The position numbers were made by a program, and so were the translations under genes. Source: Sva-07 sp963707515 (lineage in GTDB: Bacteria > Actinomycetota > Acidimicrobiia > Acidimicrobiales > Ilumatobacteraceae). Taken from it: a DNA stretch of 64,000 bases. Shown one piece after another: positions 5,474-14,162 of the stretch (position 1 is its first letter; every line of letters starts with the position of its first letter). The stretch covers positions 434,001 through 498,000 of the forward strand of contig CAVPQI010000002.1 of the NCBI GenBank assembly GCA_963707515.1. The letters run 5' to 3'. Below the pieces are notes generated by a model. That model was given only the letters and a program-made list of their open reading frames with translations, was not told the DNA's origin and did not search any database.

Positions 5474-8445
5474 TCGAACGGGCGGCGCCGATCGCGGCGG
5501 ATCCGGAGGTCGCCGAACCGATTCGGGCCGCGGCTTCGCCGACGTCTGCCGCCCGGCCACGACCGGTCGCCCCGGCGACGGCCCTCAGACTCGGCCAGCT
5601 GGTGCTGCAGACCAAGCTGATGGTCGGTGCCGCCGACGACCCGCACGAGCGCGAGGCCGACCGCGTCGCCGACCGAGTCGTGCGGACGATGCGCATCCGA
5701 CGGAGCGTGCCGGAGACCGAGCGATCCCTCGCCGCGCCGACCGAGGCCGCGTCGGCCGACCCCGCCCCGGCTGACGTCGGTCCTGCCGACGCGAGTCGGC
5801 GCTCGATTCGGCGCAGCTGGTCGTCCAGCCACGTGGCCAACGATCACCATCGCTGCGGCCACGGGCGGTGCACCCACCCCGACCACGTCCGCGGATCCCT
5901 GGCGCTGCGCGTGCAGCGTGCGCCGGCGACGATCGGCCTCGCCGGGGGTGCGGTCGATGCGGGGACCGAGCGGATCATGCGCTCGGCGATGCACGGCGGC
6001 CGTCCGATGTCCGACGACGTCCGGGCGCCGATGGAGGATGCCTTCGGGGCCGACTTCGGCAACGTCCGGCTGCACGTCGGGTCGCAGGCGACGGCACTCA
6101 GCGATCGCATCCAGGCCGAGGCGTTCACCACCGGTCAGCACATCTTCTTCCGCGGCGGCCTGCCCGACACGTCGAGCAACGCCGGCCGCCACCTCCTCGC
6201 CCACGAGCTCACCCACACGATCCAGCAGGGCGCCGCCGTCGCCCGCATGATCCGCCCGCCACGCACGACCGAGAACCTGATCCAGCGCCACGCCTCGTGG
6301 GAGCACAAAATGCTCGGCGACATCGATCCCGAGACGCTGGAGATCATTGCCGCCGGCCGCGATGTCGCCGCCGAGCAAGCCAAGCGCGACAGCTGGTTCG
6401 ACTCGACGCGTAAGACGGCGAAGACGATCACGACCGAGAGCGGCACCGCGCTCGACATCGATACGGTGCTGCACACCATCGATCAGGAGATCCAGCGGCT
6501 CAAGTTCTTCCAGGCCGCGCCGCCGACCGGCACCGTCGCCCAGGCGACCGCGGCGCTCGAAACACTCGACAGCGACCGCCGCAAGGCACAACTCGACCCG
6601 GCGCTCGCCGACGGCGCCCGTGCCGCCGCGGAGCAGGCGATCGACGACGCCAGGTGGGGGGTCCGGCTGGTGTCGATCCCACTCCTCGACGGCACGACGT
6701 TCCTCGTCACCTACGGCGAGATGAACACACTCGCCGACTTCTACGGCAGCGCCGCCGACATGGCCAGGGTGCCCGCCGACAACTTCCGGGCGATCGTCGG
6801 CGGCGTCCGCGAGGAGAGCATTCGCAAGTTCATGCGGCTGCGCAACGAACTGACGTCAGGCACCAAGATCTACGACGCGGACTCGACCGATCACGACGTC
6901 GCCGGCGCCATCGGCAACAAGGGCACGCTCAACGGCGCAGGGGTACTCTCCCTGGCCCTCAACGCCGACCAGTACGGCGAGTTGAAGTTGATGGGGGAGG
7001 TCGGTGACGAGCAGCGGCAGGGGATCGCCGGCCGTGCCGACACCAGCTACACCGCCGGACTTGCCCGCAATGCCTGCCACTTCGCGCCGCACAGTTGGCA
7101 CGCCTGGGCGACGGCACACCAGAAGGCGGTCGACCTCGCCCTCGAGTCGTGGGAAGCCCGAGAGGAGGCGCGCCGGCTCGGGCTGCAGGCCGCCCAGCTC
7201 CAGGTCTGCGTCGCGGACGATGGCTCACGCGCGGCGCTTGAGGCCGAGGCGGAGTCGAAACTCAACCTGGGGCTCATCGAGAACGGCTTCGGTGACCACT
7301 TCCTGCAGGACTCCTACGCCGCCGGTCACCTCATCAACAAGACCCTGATCATGCAGTGGTTCGCCCAATGGCTCGACACCAAGGGCCGCAAGCGCGACTA
7401 CTCCAGTGCCGACGAGTGGCGCCGCGTCCAGCAGATCGCTTACGGGCAGCCCGGTGTCGCCGGCGCCGGTCTCGCCAACCCGGCGACGATCGGCACGACG
7501 ACGTCCAACGACCCGCAGTCCGTCGAGAACCTCGGTGGCGACTGGACCGACCGCTTCGACGCCCTCGGGCTGCGGGTGCCCGGCGTCCTCAGCGATCCGA
7601 ACGCTGCCGAGTTCGACCTCTTCACGTGGTGGCAGGGCGAGGCGATGCAGGGTCGCCTGTTGACCACCGACTACAAGGTGCTCCTCGCCCAGTCGCCGAT
7701 CCGCAACAAGGTGCAGCTCCAGGGGTGCCTGAAGCGGCTGATCGACGACGGCGTCGTCTACTACGACTCCTATTCCACCAAGGACCGCGCTCGCGGCGCG
7801 GAGGCCATCGGGCTGGAGACGCTGGGCTACGCCAAGGACCTCAAGTTGAAGCGGGAGTACGTCCCCGACAGCGCCAAGGCCAACGAGTTCAACGCCGCCG
7901 TGGCGGCGGCCAAGGCGGGCGACACGGCGGCGTACGACAAGATGGCCCAGGCGGTCACCTACGGCGACTACCACACGTTCTTGAACCACGGGTACCTGCA
8001 GCTGGCGTCGAACGTGCTCCACGACCACTTCTGCCAGAACGGGCTCGAGGTGGCGATGGCGCAGGGTGACGCGCCGTACCGCATCTACGGCGACAACGCG
8101 ATGCTCGGCAAGGAGAGCTCGAAGATGGTCAAGTACTCCGCCGAGACGGCACATCGCTCACGCGACTCGATCTACGACCTGGCGATGACCGGGCACACCG
8201 CCCACACCACCGACTCGATCGCCCAGCGCTTCCCGACGTGGGTGCGCCCGAAAGGCGCCGCCCAGAACATCTCCCTCGCCACGTGGCATGGAAACACGGG
8301 CTCGCTGCGGACGTTCTGCGACAAGACGATCTTCCCCGAGGTCGCCGGGTTCTTCGCCAAGAGCACCGCCGTGGCTTCGGGTTCCCTCACCCCGCAGGTC
8401 TCCAAGGACGCAACGCCTGCCATCCACTCCGGCGAAGCCTTCTGA
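5470..8445 (+). CDS. DUF4157 (eCIS-core domain) protein with zinc-phospholipase-C-like C-terminal region
   Basis: 991 residues. After a Pro/Ala-rich head comes the signature LQTKLMVGAADDPHEREADRV (about 40-60), typical of DUF4157 proteins, then the DUF4157 domain (about 170-255) ending in the metallopeptidase-like HELTH at 245-249. Family knowledge: this domain marks cargo and toxins of extracellular contractile injection systems, though it also occurs alone. The remaining 740 residues contain WEH (277-279), an HFAPHSWH cluster (H537, H541, H544) and HFLQDSYAAGHLIN (H610, D614, H620, N623), whose spacing H-x3-D-x5-H-x2-N equals that of the zinc-phospholipase-C/P1-nuclease signature. I infer a zinc phosphodiesterase or phospholipase effector. 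No sheath, tube or baseplate genes are in the window. Start: ATG overlapping the uORF stop, with GAGGCGG upstream. Confidence 0.85.
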   Translation: MIERAAPIAADPEVAEPIRAAASPTSAARPRPVAPATALRLGQLVLQTKLMVGAADDPHEREADRVADRVVRTMRIRRSVPETERSLAAPTEAASADPAPADVGPADASRRSIRRSWSSSHVANDHHRCGHGRCTHPDHVRGSLALRVQRAPATIGLAGGAVDAGTERIMRSAMHGGRPMSDDVRAPMEDAFGADFGNVRLHVGSQATALSDRIQAEAFTTGQHIFFRGGLPDTSSNAGRHLLAHELTHTIQQGAAVARMIRPPRTTENLIQRHASWEHKMLGDIDPETLEIIAAGRDVAAEQAKRDSWFDSTRKTAKTITTESGTALDIDTVLHTIDQEIQRLKFFQAAPPTGTVAQATAALETLDSDRRKAQLDPALADGARAAAEQAIDDARWGVRLVSIPLLDGTTFLVTYGEMNTLADFYGSAADMARVPADNFRAIVGGVREESIRKFMRLRNELTSGTKIYDADSTDHDVAGAIGNKGTLNGAGVLSLALNADQYGELKLMGEVGDEQRQGIAGRADTSYTAGLARNACHFAPHSWHAWATAHQKAVDLALESWEAREEARRLGLQAAQLQVCVADDGSRAALEAEAESKLNLGLIENGFGDHFLQDSYAAGHLINKTLIMQWFAQWLDTKGRKRDYSSADEWRRVQQIAYGQPGVAGAGLANPATIGTTTSNDPQSVENLGGDWTDRFDALGLRVPGVLSDPNAAEFDLFTWWQGEAMQGRLLTTDYKVLLAQSPIRNKVQLQGCLKRLIDDGVVYYDSYSTKDRARGAEAIGLETLGYAKDLKLKREYVPDSAKANEFNAAVAAAKAGDTAAYDKMAQAVTYGDYHTFLNHGYLQLASNVLHDHFCQNGLEVAMAQGDAPYRIYGDNAMLGKESSKMVKYSAETAHRSRDSIYDLAMTGHTAHTTDSIAQRFPTWVRPKGAAQNISLATWHGNTGSLRTFCDKTIFPEVAGFFAKSTAVASGSLTPQVSKDATPAIHSGEAF

Positions 8446-8467
8446 GTCATCCGGCCCGCCGTCGCCG

Positions 8468-8473
8468 TAGGGT
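8468..8473 (+). promoter_or_regulatory. -10 box TAGGGT
   Basis: TAGGGT, seven bases, then GTG at 8481: leaderless spacing for the small membrane protein. It supports that GTG over upstream in-frame codons. Confidence 0.5.
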
Positions 8474-8480
8474 CGCACGG

Positions 8481-8807
8481 GTGAAGCTCCCCCTCGGTTC
8501 GATCCCCACCGCCCCGCTCGTCGCCGCCGGCCTCGTCGGTGGCTACCTCGTCGCCCGGGAGTCCGGCATCCGTCCGCTCGGTGGTGCCGTCCTCGGCGCC
8601 TGCGGCCTGCTCGCCGCACGCCAGTGGGTGCGGACCACGGGTCCGGTGGGGGCTGCGGCACTCGGCGCCCTCTACGTCGGCGGCTTCGGCGCCTCGCACC
8701 CGCTGGCCAAGAAGGTCGGTCCGTGGCCGGCCGTGCTCGGCGCCGCGACGACCAACGCCGCCGCCTCCTGGGTCGTGTCCGACCGACGCGCCCGCCGCGC
8801 CGCCTGA
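8481..8807 (+). CDS. Small four-segment membrane protein
   Basis: 108 residues, GTG start supported by the -10 box 7 bases upstream. Mostly hydrophobic: segments at about 10-28, 34-48, 55-72 and 82-100, with glycine-rich helices and a basic tail (DRRARRAA). Similar small proteins are common in actinobacteria, but I know no function. The TGA lies within the first degenerate unit of the downstream 14-bp repeat. Confidence 0.75.
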   Translation: MKLPLGSIPTAPLVAAGLVGGYLVARESGIRPLGGAVLGACGLLAARQWVRTTGPVGAAALGALYVGGFGASHPLAKKVGPWPAVLGAATTNAAASWVVSDRRARRAA

Positions 8808-8844
8808 CGTTCGCAACCTGACCTGGCCTCACCTGGCCGTCGCC

Positions 8845-8956
8845 GTCTGACGTTCGCAGTCTGACGTTTGCCGTCTGACGTTCGCAGTCTGACGTTCGCA
8901 GTCTGACCTTCGCAGTCTGACCTTCGCAGTCTGACCTTCGTCGTCTGACGTTCACC
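8845..8956 (+). repeat. 14-bp tandem repeat (GTCTGACSTTCGCA), eight copies
   Basis: Eight contiguous 14-base units; units 1, 3 and 4 are identical, units 5-7 share a G-to-C change, so duplication happened in at least two steps. A degenerate copy at 8803-8815 overlaps the stop codon of the preceding gene. It ends 46 bases before the next start. The reverse strand gives a long open frame across it, which is an artefact of the repeat. Confidence 0.92.
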
Positions 8957-8988
8957 GGCGCATTCGGTCTCGACCAGGCACGGGTGGC

Positions 8989-8994
8989 TAGGGT
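8989..8994 (+). promoter_or_regulatory. -10 box TAGGGT
   Basis: TAGGGT plus eight bases to ATG 9003. This supports 9003 as the true start of the downstream gene, which then needs a one-base frame correction. Confidence 0.45.
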
Positions 8995-9002
8995 CCGCCG
9001 AG

Positions 9003-10989
9003 ATGTCGACGAACGCCTCTCTCACCGCGCGGCTCGTCGGCGTCGGCACCGGCACTCGTCGTGCTCGTGCTGGTCCTGCTGGCGCTCGCCGTCGCCCCGG
9101 CGCCGTCGGTGTCCGCCGCCCCCGCGCAGACCGATGACGACGCGGCGCAGCTGCTCGCCGAGCGCTATGCGCCGGTGCTGTGGTTCCAGGCGCAGCCCGA
9201 CGAGTGCAGCCGCGAGGGCGAGGCGTACCGACCGATGGACGTCGAGGTGCTCCTCGGCAACCCCGAGATCGCCCTCCGTCAGGTCGGGCGCGGGGATCCC
9301 GTGGTCACGTGGGGTCCGACGGCCGAGGACATCCACGATCTCGGGGAGGGCTTCTACCTCGACTTCCCCGGCGTGTCGCTCGATCCCGGCTGCGTGTTCG
9401 AGCGTGACGAGCGGCGGTACACCGGCGATCTCCCGGTCACGATCTACGCCCACATCGCCACTCAGGAGGACCACCCGGACCTCCTCGTCCTGCAGTACTG
9501 GTTCTTCTGGTACTTCAACGACTGGAACAACAACCACGAAGGCGACTGGGAGGGCATCCAGATCGTCTTCCCGGCGTCGACGCCCGCCGAGGCGTTGGAC
9601 GTCGATCCGATCGAGGTCGGCTACGCCCAGCACGAGCTCGGCGAACGCGCCGCGTGGACGGCCGACGAACTCGAACGCGACGGCACACATCCCTACGTCT
9701 ACCCGTCTGCCGGTTCTCACGCCAGCTACTTCGGCACCGACCTCTACCTCGGCCGCAACGGCAGCGAGGGGTTCGGCTGCGACGACACCAGCGGTGACGT
9801 CGTGCGCGCCGACCCCGCGGTGCAGCTGCTCCCCGACACCGTCGAGGCCGCCGACGCACCGCTCGCCTGGCTCGCCTTCGAGGGCCGCTGGGGCGAGCGC
9901 GGCGAGGGCCCGTTCAACGGTCCGACCGGCCCCACCGACAAGACGCGATGGGACCACCCGATCGACTGGCAGGAGCAGTTGCGCTCGAGCAGCGTCGTCG
10001 TGCCGGGCGGTTCGACCAACGCCGGCGTTCTCGCCGAGGCGTTCTGCGGCGTCGTCGAGTTCGGCTCCAACCAACTGATGGCGTTCAAGCTCTCGCCGGG
10101 GCGGGCCGTCGTGACGCTCGCCGCCGTCGGCCTGATCGTCGCCCTGATCGCCCGCCGCACCTCGTGGCGGTCGGTGCCGCCGTTGCCGCTCGTGCAGCCA
10201 CGGCGCGCCGGCGAGGCCGTGCGCTCATCGTTCGCCGCCTTCGGGCAAGCACCCGGCGCATTCGCCGGAGTGGGCCTCGCCGCGCTCCCGCTGGCGCTCG
10301 TCGCCGGGGCGCTCGCCTTCCTCGTGCAACACATCCCGTTCGTCGGCGGCGTCGTCGAGCTCGCCTTCGACACCGGCGAGGGCAGCGGTCTCGTTGCCGG
10401 GCTGTTCGTCGCCGGCCTGGCGAACCTGATCGTCAGCGTCGCCCTCGCCTCGGCAACGGTGTGGATCCTCGGACAGCTCTCCGACGGCGCCACACCGACG
10501 GCTCGCGGCGCCATCAGCGCCGTGGTCGAACACGCCCGGGCGCTGGGCGGCGGCCTCCTCCGTGCGGTGCTGATCGTCGGCGTCTTGCTGGTGTCGATCA
10601 TCGGCGCGCCGTTCGGCATCCACCGACTCGTGCGCTATCAGTTCCTCGCCCACGCGGCGACGCTCGAGAACCTCGACGGCGCCGCCGCGCTGCGCCGCAG
10701 CTCGTCGCTGATCAAGGGCCGCTGGTGGTCGACGGCGTTCGTCGTGGCACTCGTCAACATCGTCGTCGTCGGCATCGTCACCGGTCTCGGTCTGCTGCTG
10801 CTGGTCGTCGTCCGCCCCCCGTTCTGGCTGCTCTCGATGCTCATCGGCGCTGCCGAAGTGGTCGCCGCCCCACTCGCCGCGATCGTCATCGCCTTCCTCT
10901 ACGGCAACGCCGTGTGGCACGACGCGGCGCCCGACCCCGACGCGGCGGCCGAACCGGAGCCTCAGCCGGCGACGTCGGCGATCGCCTGA
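9003..10989 (+). CDS. Secreted Vps62-like domain fused to multi-pass membrane domain (apparent +1 frameshift near 9047)
   Basis: From GTG 9061 the frame codes 642 residues but lacks a charged signal-peptide head. From ATG 9003 a different frame gives MSTNASLTARLVGVG; removing one base near 9047 joins it to PALVVLVLVLLALAVA and cleavage after SAAPA, a perfect Sec signal. The length (1987 bases) is 3n+1, as expected for one extra base. The extracytoplasmic part (about 20-310) has Vps62-family blocks: YAPVLWFQ, YWFFWYFNDWNNNHEGDWEGI and AGSHASYFG. Five or six membrane helices follow (GRAVVTLAAVGLIVALIA onward), resembling DUF975/YckC-type multi-pass domains, and an acidic tail. Function unknown. 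It overlaps the convergent dgdA by 28 bases. Confidence 0.8.
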
Positions 10990-12257
10990 TCGAGGATCGC
11001 CAACCCGAGGTCGAGCTCGTCGTCGGTGATCGTCAGCGGGGGAGCGATGCGGAAGACGCCGCCCATGCCGCGCAGTGCGGTGATGTTCATCGACAAGCCG
11101 AGCTCGAAACAGCGGCGGGTGATCGCCGCGCCGAGCTCGGGAGCGGGCTTCTTCGACTCCTTGTCGGCGACCACCTCGAGGCCGACGAGCAGGCCCCGCC
11201 CACGGACGTCTCCGACACAGTCGTACCGCGCCTGGAGATCGGCCAGCCCGGCCAGCAGCCGGGCGCCGGCGACGGCGGCCCGTTCGGCGAGCCGGTCACG
11301 GAGCACGATCTCGATCACCTGCAGTCCCACCGCTGCCGGCAGCGGGTCGGAGACGTGGGTCGTATAGAAGAGGAAGCCCCGCTCGTGTGCCTGTTCCTCG
11401 ATCTCGTCGGTCGTCAACACGGCGGCCAGCGGGAGTCCGGCGCCGAGCGTCTTGGAGAGGGTGAGGATGTCGGGCACGATGCCGTCGCGCTCGAAGGCGA
11501 ACATCGTGCCGGTGCGGCCGATGCCCGTCTGTGCCTCGTCGAGCACGAGGAGCATGCCCCGCTCGTGGCAGCGCGCCTGGAGGGCGGCGAGGTAGCCCGG
11601 CGGGAGCTCGAGGATGCCACCCGACGAGAGCACCGGTTCGGCGATGAACGCCGCCGGCGCTCCCGCGCTCTGCCGATCGATCAGGTCGAAGGCATCGTCG
11701 AGCTCGGTCCGCCAGTCCAACGACCCGTCCGCCCCGACGAATCGCGGTCGGTAGGCGTTCGGTGCGAAGACCGCCATCGAGCCCACCTGCGCGGGGCCGT
11801 GCCCCCGACGACCCGCCGAGTAGGTCGCCGACGCCGCAGCGCCCGTCATGCCGTGCCAGCTCTGGGCGAACCCGACGACCTCCCAACCGCCGGTGACGAC
11901 CTTGGCGATCCGCAGTGCCGCCTCGTTCGACTCGGCGCCGGTCGTCAGCAACAGCACTTTCGACAACGGTGGCGCCATGCCACCGAGCAGTTCGGCGAGA
12001 TCGATGACGGGCCGCGACAGCATTCCCGAGAAGAGGTGGTCGAGTGTGCCGATCATGTCGGTCACCACCGCGACGATCTCGGGATGCGAATGGCCAAGGA
12101 TCGCCGACATCTGGCCGCTCGTGAAGTCGAGCACGCGCCGGCCGTCGGCATCTTCGACGAACGACCCTGATGCCCGTTCGGCGACGAACGGCGACCACGT
12201 CGCCCCGTAGCGGATCAGGTGCCGTTCGGCTCGGTCGAGGTCGTCTGCGTCGGACAC
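10962..12257 (-). CDS. dgdA: 2,2-dialkylglycine decarboxylase (class III aminotransferase fold)
   Basis: 431 residues from GTG 12257; the Burkholderia enzyme has 433. It catalyses PLP-dependent decarboxylation of 2,2-dialkylglycines such as 2-aminoisobutyrate coupled to transamination of pyruvate. Matches to the family are dense: LDFTSGQMSAILGHSHPEI, LDHLFSGMLSRPV, TTGAESNEAALRIAK, AQSWHGMTGAAASATYSAG, LLVLDEAQTGIGRTG, and TLSKTLGAGLPLAAV with the Schiff-base Lys. The open frame upstream of GTG 12257 carries no homologous residues. No dgdR-like regulator is adjacent. The C-terminal codons overlap the convergent membrane-protein gene. Confidence 0.93.
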   Translation of the reverse strand: MSDADDLDRAERHLIRYGATWSPFVAERASGSFVEDADGRRVLDFTSGQMSAILGHSHPEIVAVVTDMIGTLDHLFSGMLSRPVIDLAELLGGMAPPLSKVLLLTTGAESNEAALRIAKVVTGGWEVVGFAQSWHGMTGAAASATYSAGRRGHGPAQVGSMAVFAPNAYRPRFVGADGSLDWRTELDDAFDLIDRQSAGAPAAFIAEPVLSSGGILELPPGYLAALQARCHERGMLLVLDEAQTGIGRTGTMFAFERDGIVPDILTLSKTLGAGLPLAAVLTTDEIEEQAHERGFLFYTTHVSDPLPAAVGLQVIEIVLRDRLAERAAVAGARLLAGLADLQARYDCVGDVRGRGLLVGLEVVADKESKKPAPELGAAITRRCFELGLSMNITALRGMGGVFRIAPPLTITDDELDLGLAILDQAIADVAG

Positions 12258-12312
12258 CGACCAATCATCGCATCCGTGCGCCCCGCCGACCGATGGGTCG
12301 CGGGTGCGCCGC

Positions 12313-12819
12313 TCAGAAGCCGAGCAGACCGCGGGCGTAGTTCGCTTGGCCGACGTGCTGGAGGCAGTCGTCGGCGACGCTGACCAACCGCACACCGAGC
12401 GTCACCGGCGGATCCCACCGGCGATCGACGATCCGATCGAGGGCGTCCGGCTCGATGCCGGCGAGGAAGCCACACGTGCGCTCGTGCACGGCGGCGAGGT
12501 AGTCGCGCAGCACGTCGGGACCGTCCGGACGCACGGCGGCGGCGTCGTCCGGACCGTGCCCGTAGCCGGTGTTCGACGGGTCGGGCGACAACCCGAACCG
12601 TGGGGCCCAGCCGTCGCCCTCCCACAGCTGTGGGGTCCCGATCAGCTCAGCGACGTGGTCGTCCTGGACGCGCGTGAGGTGCCACACCAGCCAGCCGATC
12701 GAATTGCTCCCCGGTGCCGGCGACGTCGTCAGCTGTGCCGTCGTCAGGCCGTCGACTGCCTCGTCGGCGAGCGGCGGGACGCGCCCGTAGAGCTCGAGCA
12801 GCAGGGTGGAGATGTCCAT
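12313..12819 (-). CDS. DinB/mycothiol-dependent-enzyme-like protein
   Basis: 168 residues from ATG 12819. Four-helix-bundle DinB-type protein: the N-terminal SIGWLVWHLTRVQDDHVAEL supplies a first metal-binding His set, and the C-terminal SVADDCLQHVGQANYARGLL a second His. Family knowledge: actinobacterial members act with mycothiol in thiol transfer or isomerisation. Specific substrate unknown. It lies 55 bases upstream of dgdA on the same strand, so one transcript is possible. Confidence 0.82.
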   Translation of the reverse strand: MDISTLLLELYGRVPPLADEAVDGLTTAQLTTSPAPGSNSIGWLVWHLTRVQDDHVAELIGTPQLWEGDGWAPRFGLSPDPSNTGYGHGPDDAAAVRPDGPDVLRDYLAAVHERTCGFLAGIEPDALDRIVDRRWDPPVTLGVRLVSVADDCLQHVGQANYARGLLGF

Positions 12820-12887
12820 CGCCGCAGTCGACCACAGCGTTCGCCTCGTGTCCACGCGTCCGTCGCCGGGGTGAGACCGAACTCACG

Positions 12888-12936
12888 CTTCTGGGTCGGA
12901 TTCGCCGCACATTCGGCGGCATCGTCGACCCAGAAG
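12888..12936. other. Hairpin with CTTCTGGGTCG arms
   Basis: Inverted repeat with 11-bp arms (12888-12898 and 12926-12936) and an inner 5-bp CGCCG/CGGCG stem. It lies between divergent genes, so it is not an obvious terminator. The arm core CTGGGTCG recurs in the hairpin at 23993-24039. Confidence 0.7.
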
Positions 12937-13079
12937 TGGGGTCCCAGGTCGCCCCGGGGGCAGATCGGCCGGCAGGCCGGGTTGCCCCCCGGATATTGTC
13001 GCCGCTCGTGGAGCCAGGGTGGGGGCACAACCGGCAATCGCAGTACGGCGAGCGACACAGGTGGCCAGACGGGCGCGCT

Positions 13080-13832
13080 GTGGATCGACGGGTGACGCGT
13101 CGGCTGCTGCCGATCATGGTGGTGCTGGCGGCGACCGTGGCCTGCGGGGACGACGAACCCGCGGCGACGACGCCAGCCGTCACCGCAGCGGACGCGGGGT
13201 CGACGGTCACGTCACCGCCGGCGTCGACGCCTTCCGACACGACAGTCGACGGCACCACGGTCGAAAGCACCACGGTCGACGGCACGACAGTCGACGGCAC
13301 CACGGTCGACGGCACGACGGTCGACGGCACGACGGTCGACGTCGCCGAACCAGCGTTGCGCGAGGAGCTGTTGGCGATGATGGAGGAGGACCAGGCGGAG
13401 ATGACCGGCGCCGTCGCCACCGACAGCTATCGGCAACGCACGGACCGCCTCGCGGAGATCCTCGACGAGTACGGCTGGCCGACCATCGACCTCGTCGGCG
13501 AGGACGGTTCCACGGCGGCGTGGGTGATCGCCCAGCACGCCGACCTCGATCCCGAGGTCCAACAGCAGGCGCTCGAGCTGCTCGGCGCCGCTGCCGCCGA
13601 TGGCCAGGCGAGTCTGGGCGATCTCGCCTACCTCGAGGACCGCGTCGCTGCGGCCGCCGGCCGCCCACAGCGCTACGGCACGCAGATGGGGTGCACCGCC
13701 GACGGGACCCCGCTCCCGGCGACGCCGATCGCCGACGAGGGGGCGATCGAACAGTTGCGGGCCGAGGCCGGCCTGTCGCCGTATGCCGACTACGTCGCCG
13801 AGATGACCGAGATCTGCGCCACGAGCGGTTGA
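13080..13832 (+). CDS. DUF6624-domain putative lipoprotein with TTVDG repeats
   Basis: About 250 residues. Signal-like start RRLLPIMVVLAATVACGDD with a possible lipobox Cys (T at -3 is atypical). Then a Thr/Asp linker built from seven 15-base units (13239-13343) coding TTVDG-type pentapeptides, and a DUF6624 domain: LREELLAMMEEDQAE, ILDEYGWPTIDLVGEDG, AAWVIAQHADLDPEVQQ, DLAYLEDRVAAAAGRPQRYGTQ. Start is uncertain: GTG 13080 and GTG 13092 both make sense, and a TATTGT box at 12994 sits 8 bases before an in-frame GTG at 13008 that would add 24 unlikely residues before the signal. Function unknown. Confidence 0.8.
   Translation: MDRRVTRRLLPIMVVLAATVACGDDEPAATTPAVTAADAGSTVTSPPASTPSDTTVDGTTVESTTVDGTTVDGTTVDGTTVDGTTVDVAEPALREELLAMMEEDQAEMTGAVATDSYRQRTDRLAEILDEYGWPTIDLVGEDGSTAAWVIAQHADLDPEVQQQALELLGAAAADGQASLGDLAYLEDRVAAAAGRPQRYGTQMGCTADGTPLPATPIADEGAIEQLRAEAGLSPYADYVAEMTEICATSG
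13239..13343 (+). repeat. 15-bp tandem repeat coding TTVDG units
   Basis: Seven in-frame 15-base units within the linker of the DUF6624 lipoprotein; one unit reads TTVES. Synonymous ACC/ACG/ACA variation shows the repeat is not freshly expanded. Confidence 0.9.
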
Positions 13833-13853
13833 CCCGCGGCGGTCACGGGTGGC

Positions 13854-14123
13854 TCAGTCGTCGGCTTGTTCGATGGCGTCGAGGAACGCGTTGACGTCAG
13901 CTTCCTCGCCGCCGACGAGCCAGATCGTCAGCTCTCCGTCGGTGCCGTCGCCGTCCTCGTCGCTCGAGTCCTCGTCGTCCTCCCAGGGGAGCACGCCGTC
14001 GATGAAGTAGCGGTCGACGGTGATGTCGTCGTTGCCCTCCTCGACTGGGGCGATCACGGCGAGCTCCACCTCGGCGTCAGCCGGTTGGTCGCTGAGGATG
14101 TCGATCAGTTCGTGGACTCGCAT
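13854..14123 (-). CDS. Small acidic protein of unknown function
   Basis: 89 residues, ATG with GGAGG about 11 bases upstream. MRVHELIDILSDQPADAEVELAVIAPV resembles a short family found in actinobacteria and other bacteria; the middle is an Asp/Glu run (EDDEDSSDEDGDG) and the end LTIWLVGGEEADV. Soluble, no motif. Next gene upstream on the same strand starts at 14735 and stops 39 bases before this start, so the two may form an operon. Confidence 0.7.
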   Translation of the reverse strand: MRVHELIDILSDQPADAEVELAVIAPVEEGNDDITVDRYFIDGVLPWEDDEDSSDEDGDGTDGELTIWLVGGEEADVNAFLDAIEQADD

Positions 14124-14162
14124 GTCTTCGAGACCTCCGGAGGGTCGGACGAGGGGGGTAGA

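Noticed and set aside
8158..8955. Minus-strand open frame with repetitive protein over the 14-bp array
   Set aside because: Peptide repeat is the direct product of the tandem DNA repeat; no start signal or homologous region.
13008..13079. Upstream GTG for the DUF6624 gene with a TATTGT box
   Set aside because: It adds 24 charged residues before a lipoprotein signal, so the later GTG codons are more sensible, although the promoter itself may be real.
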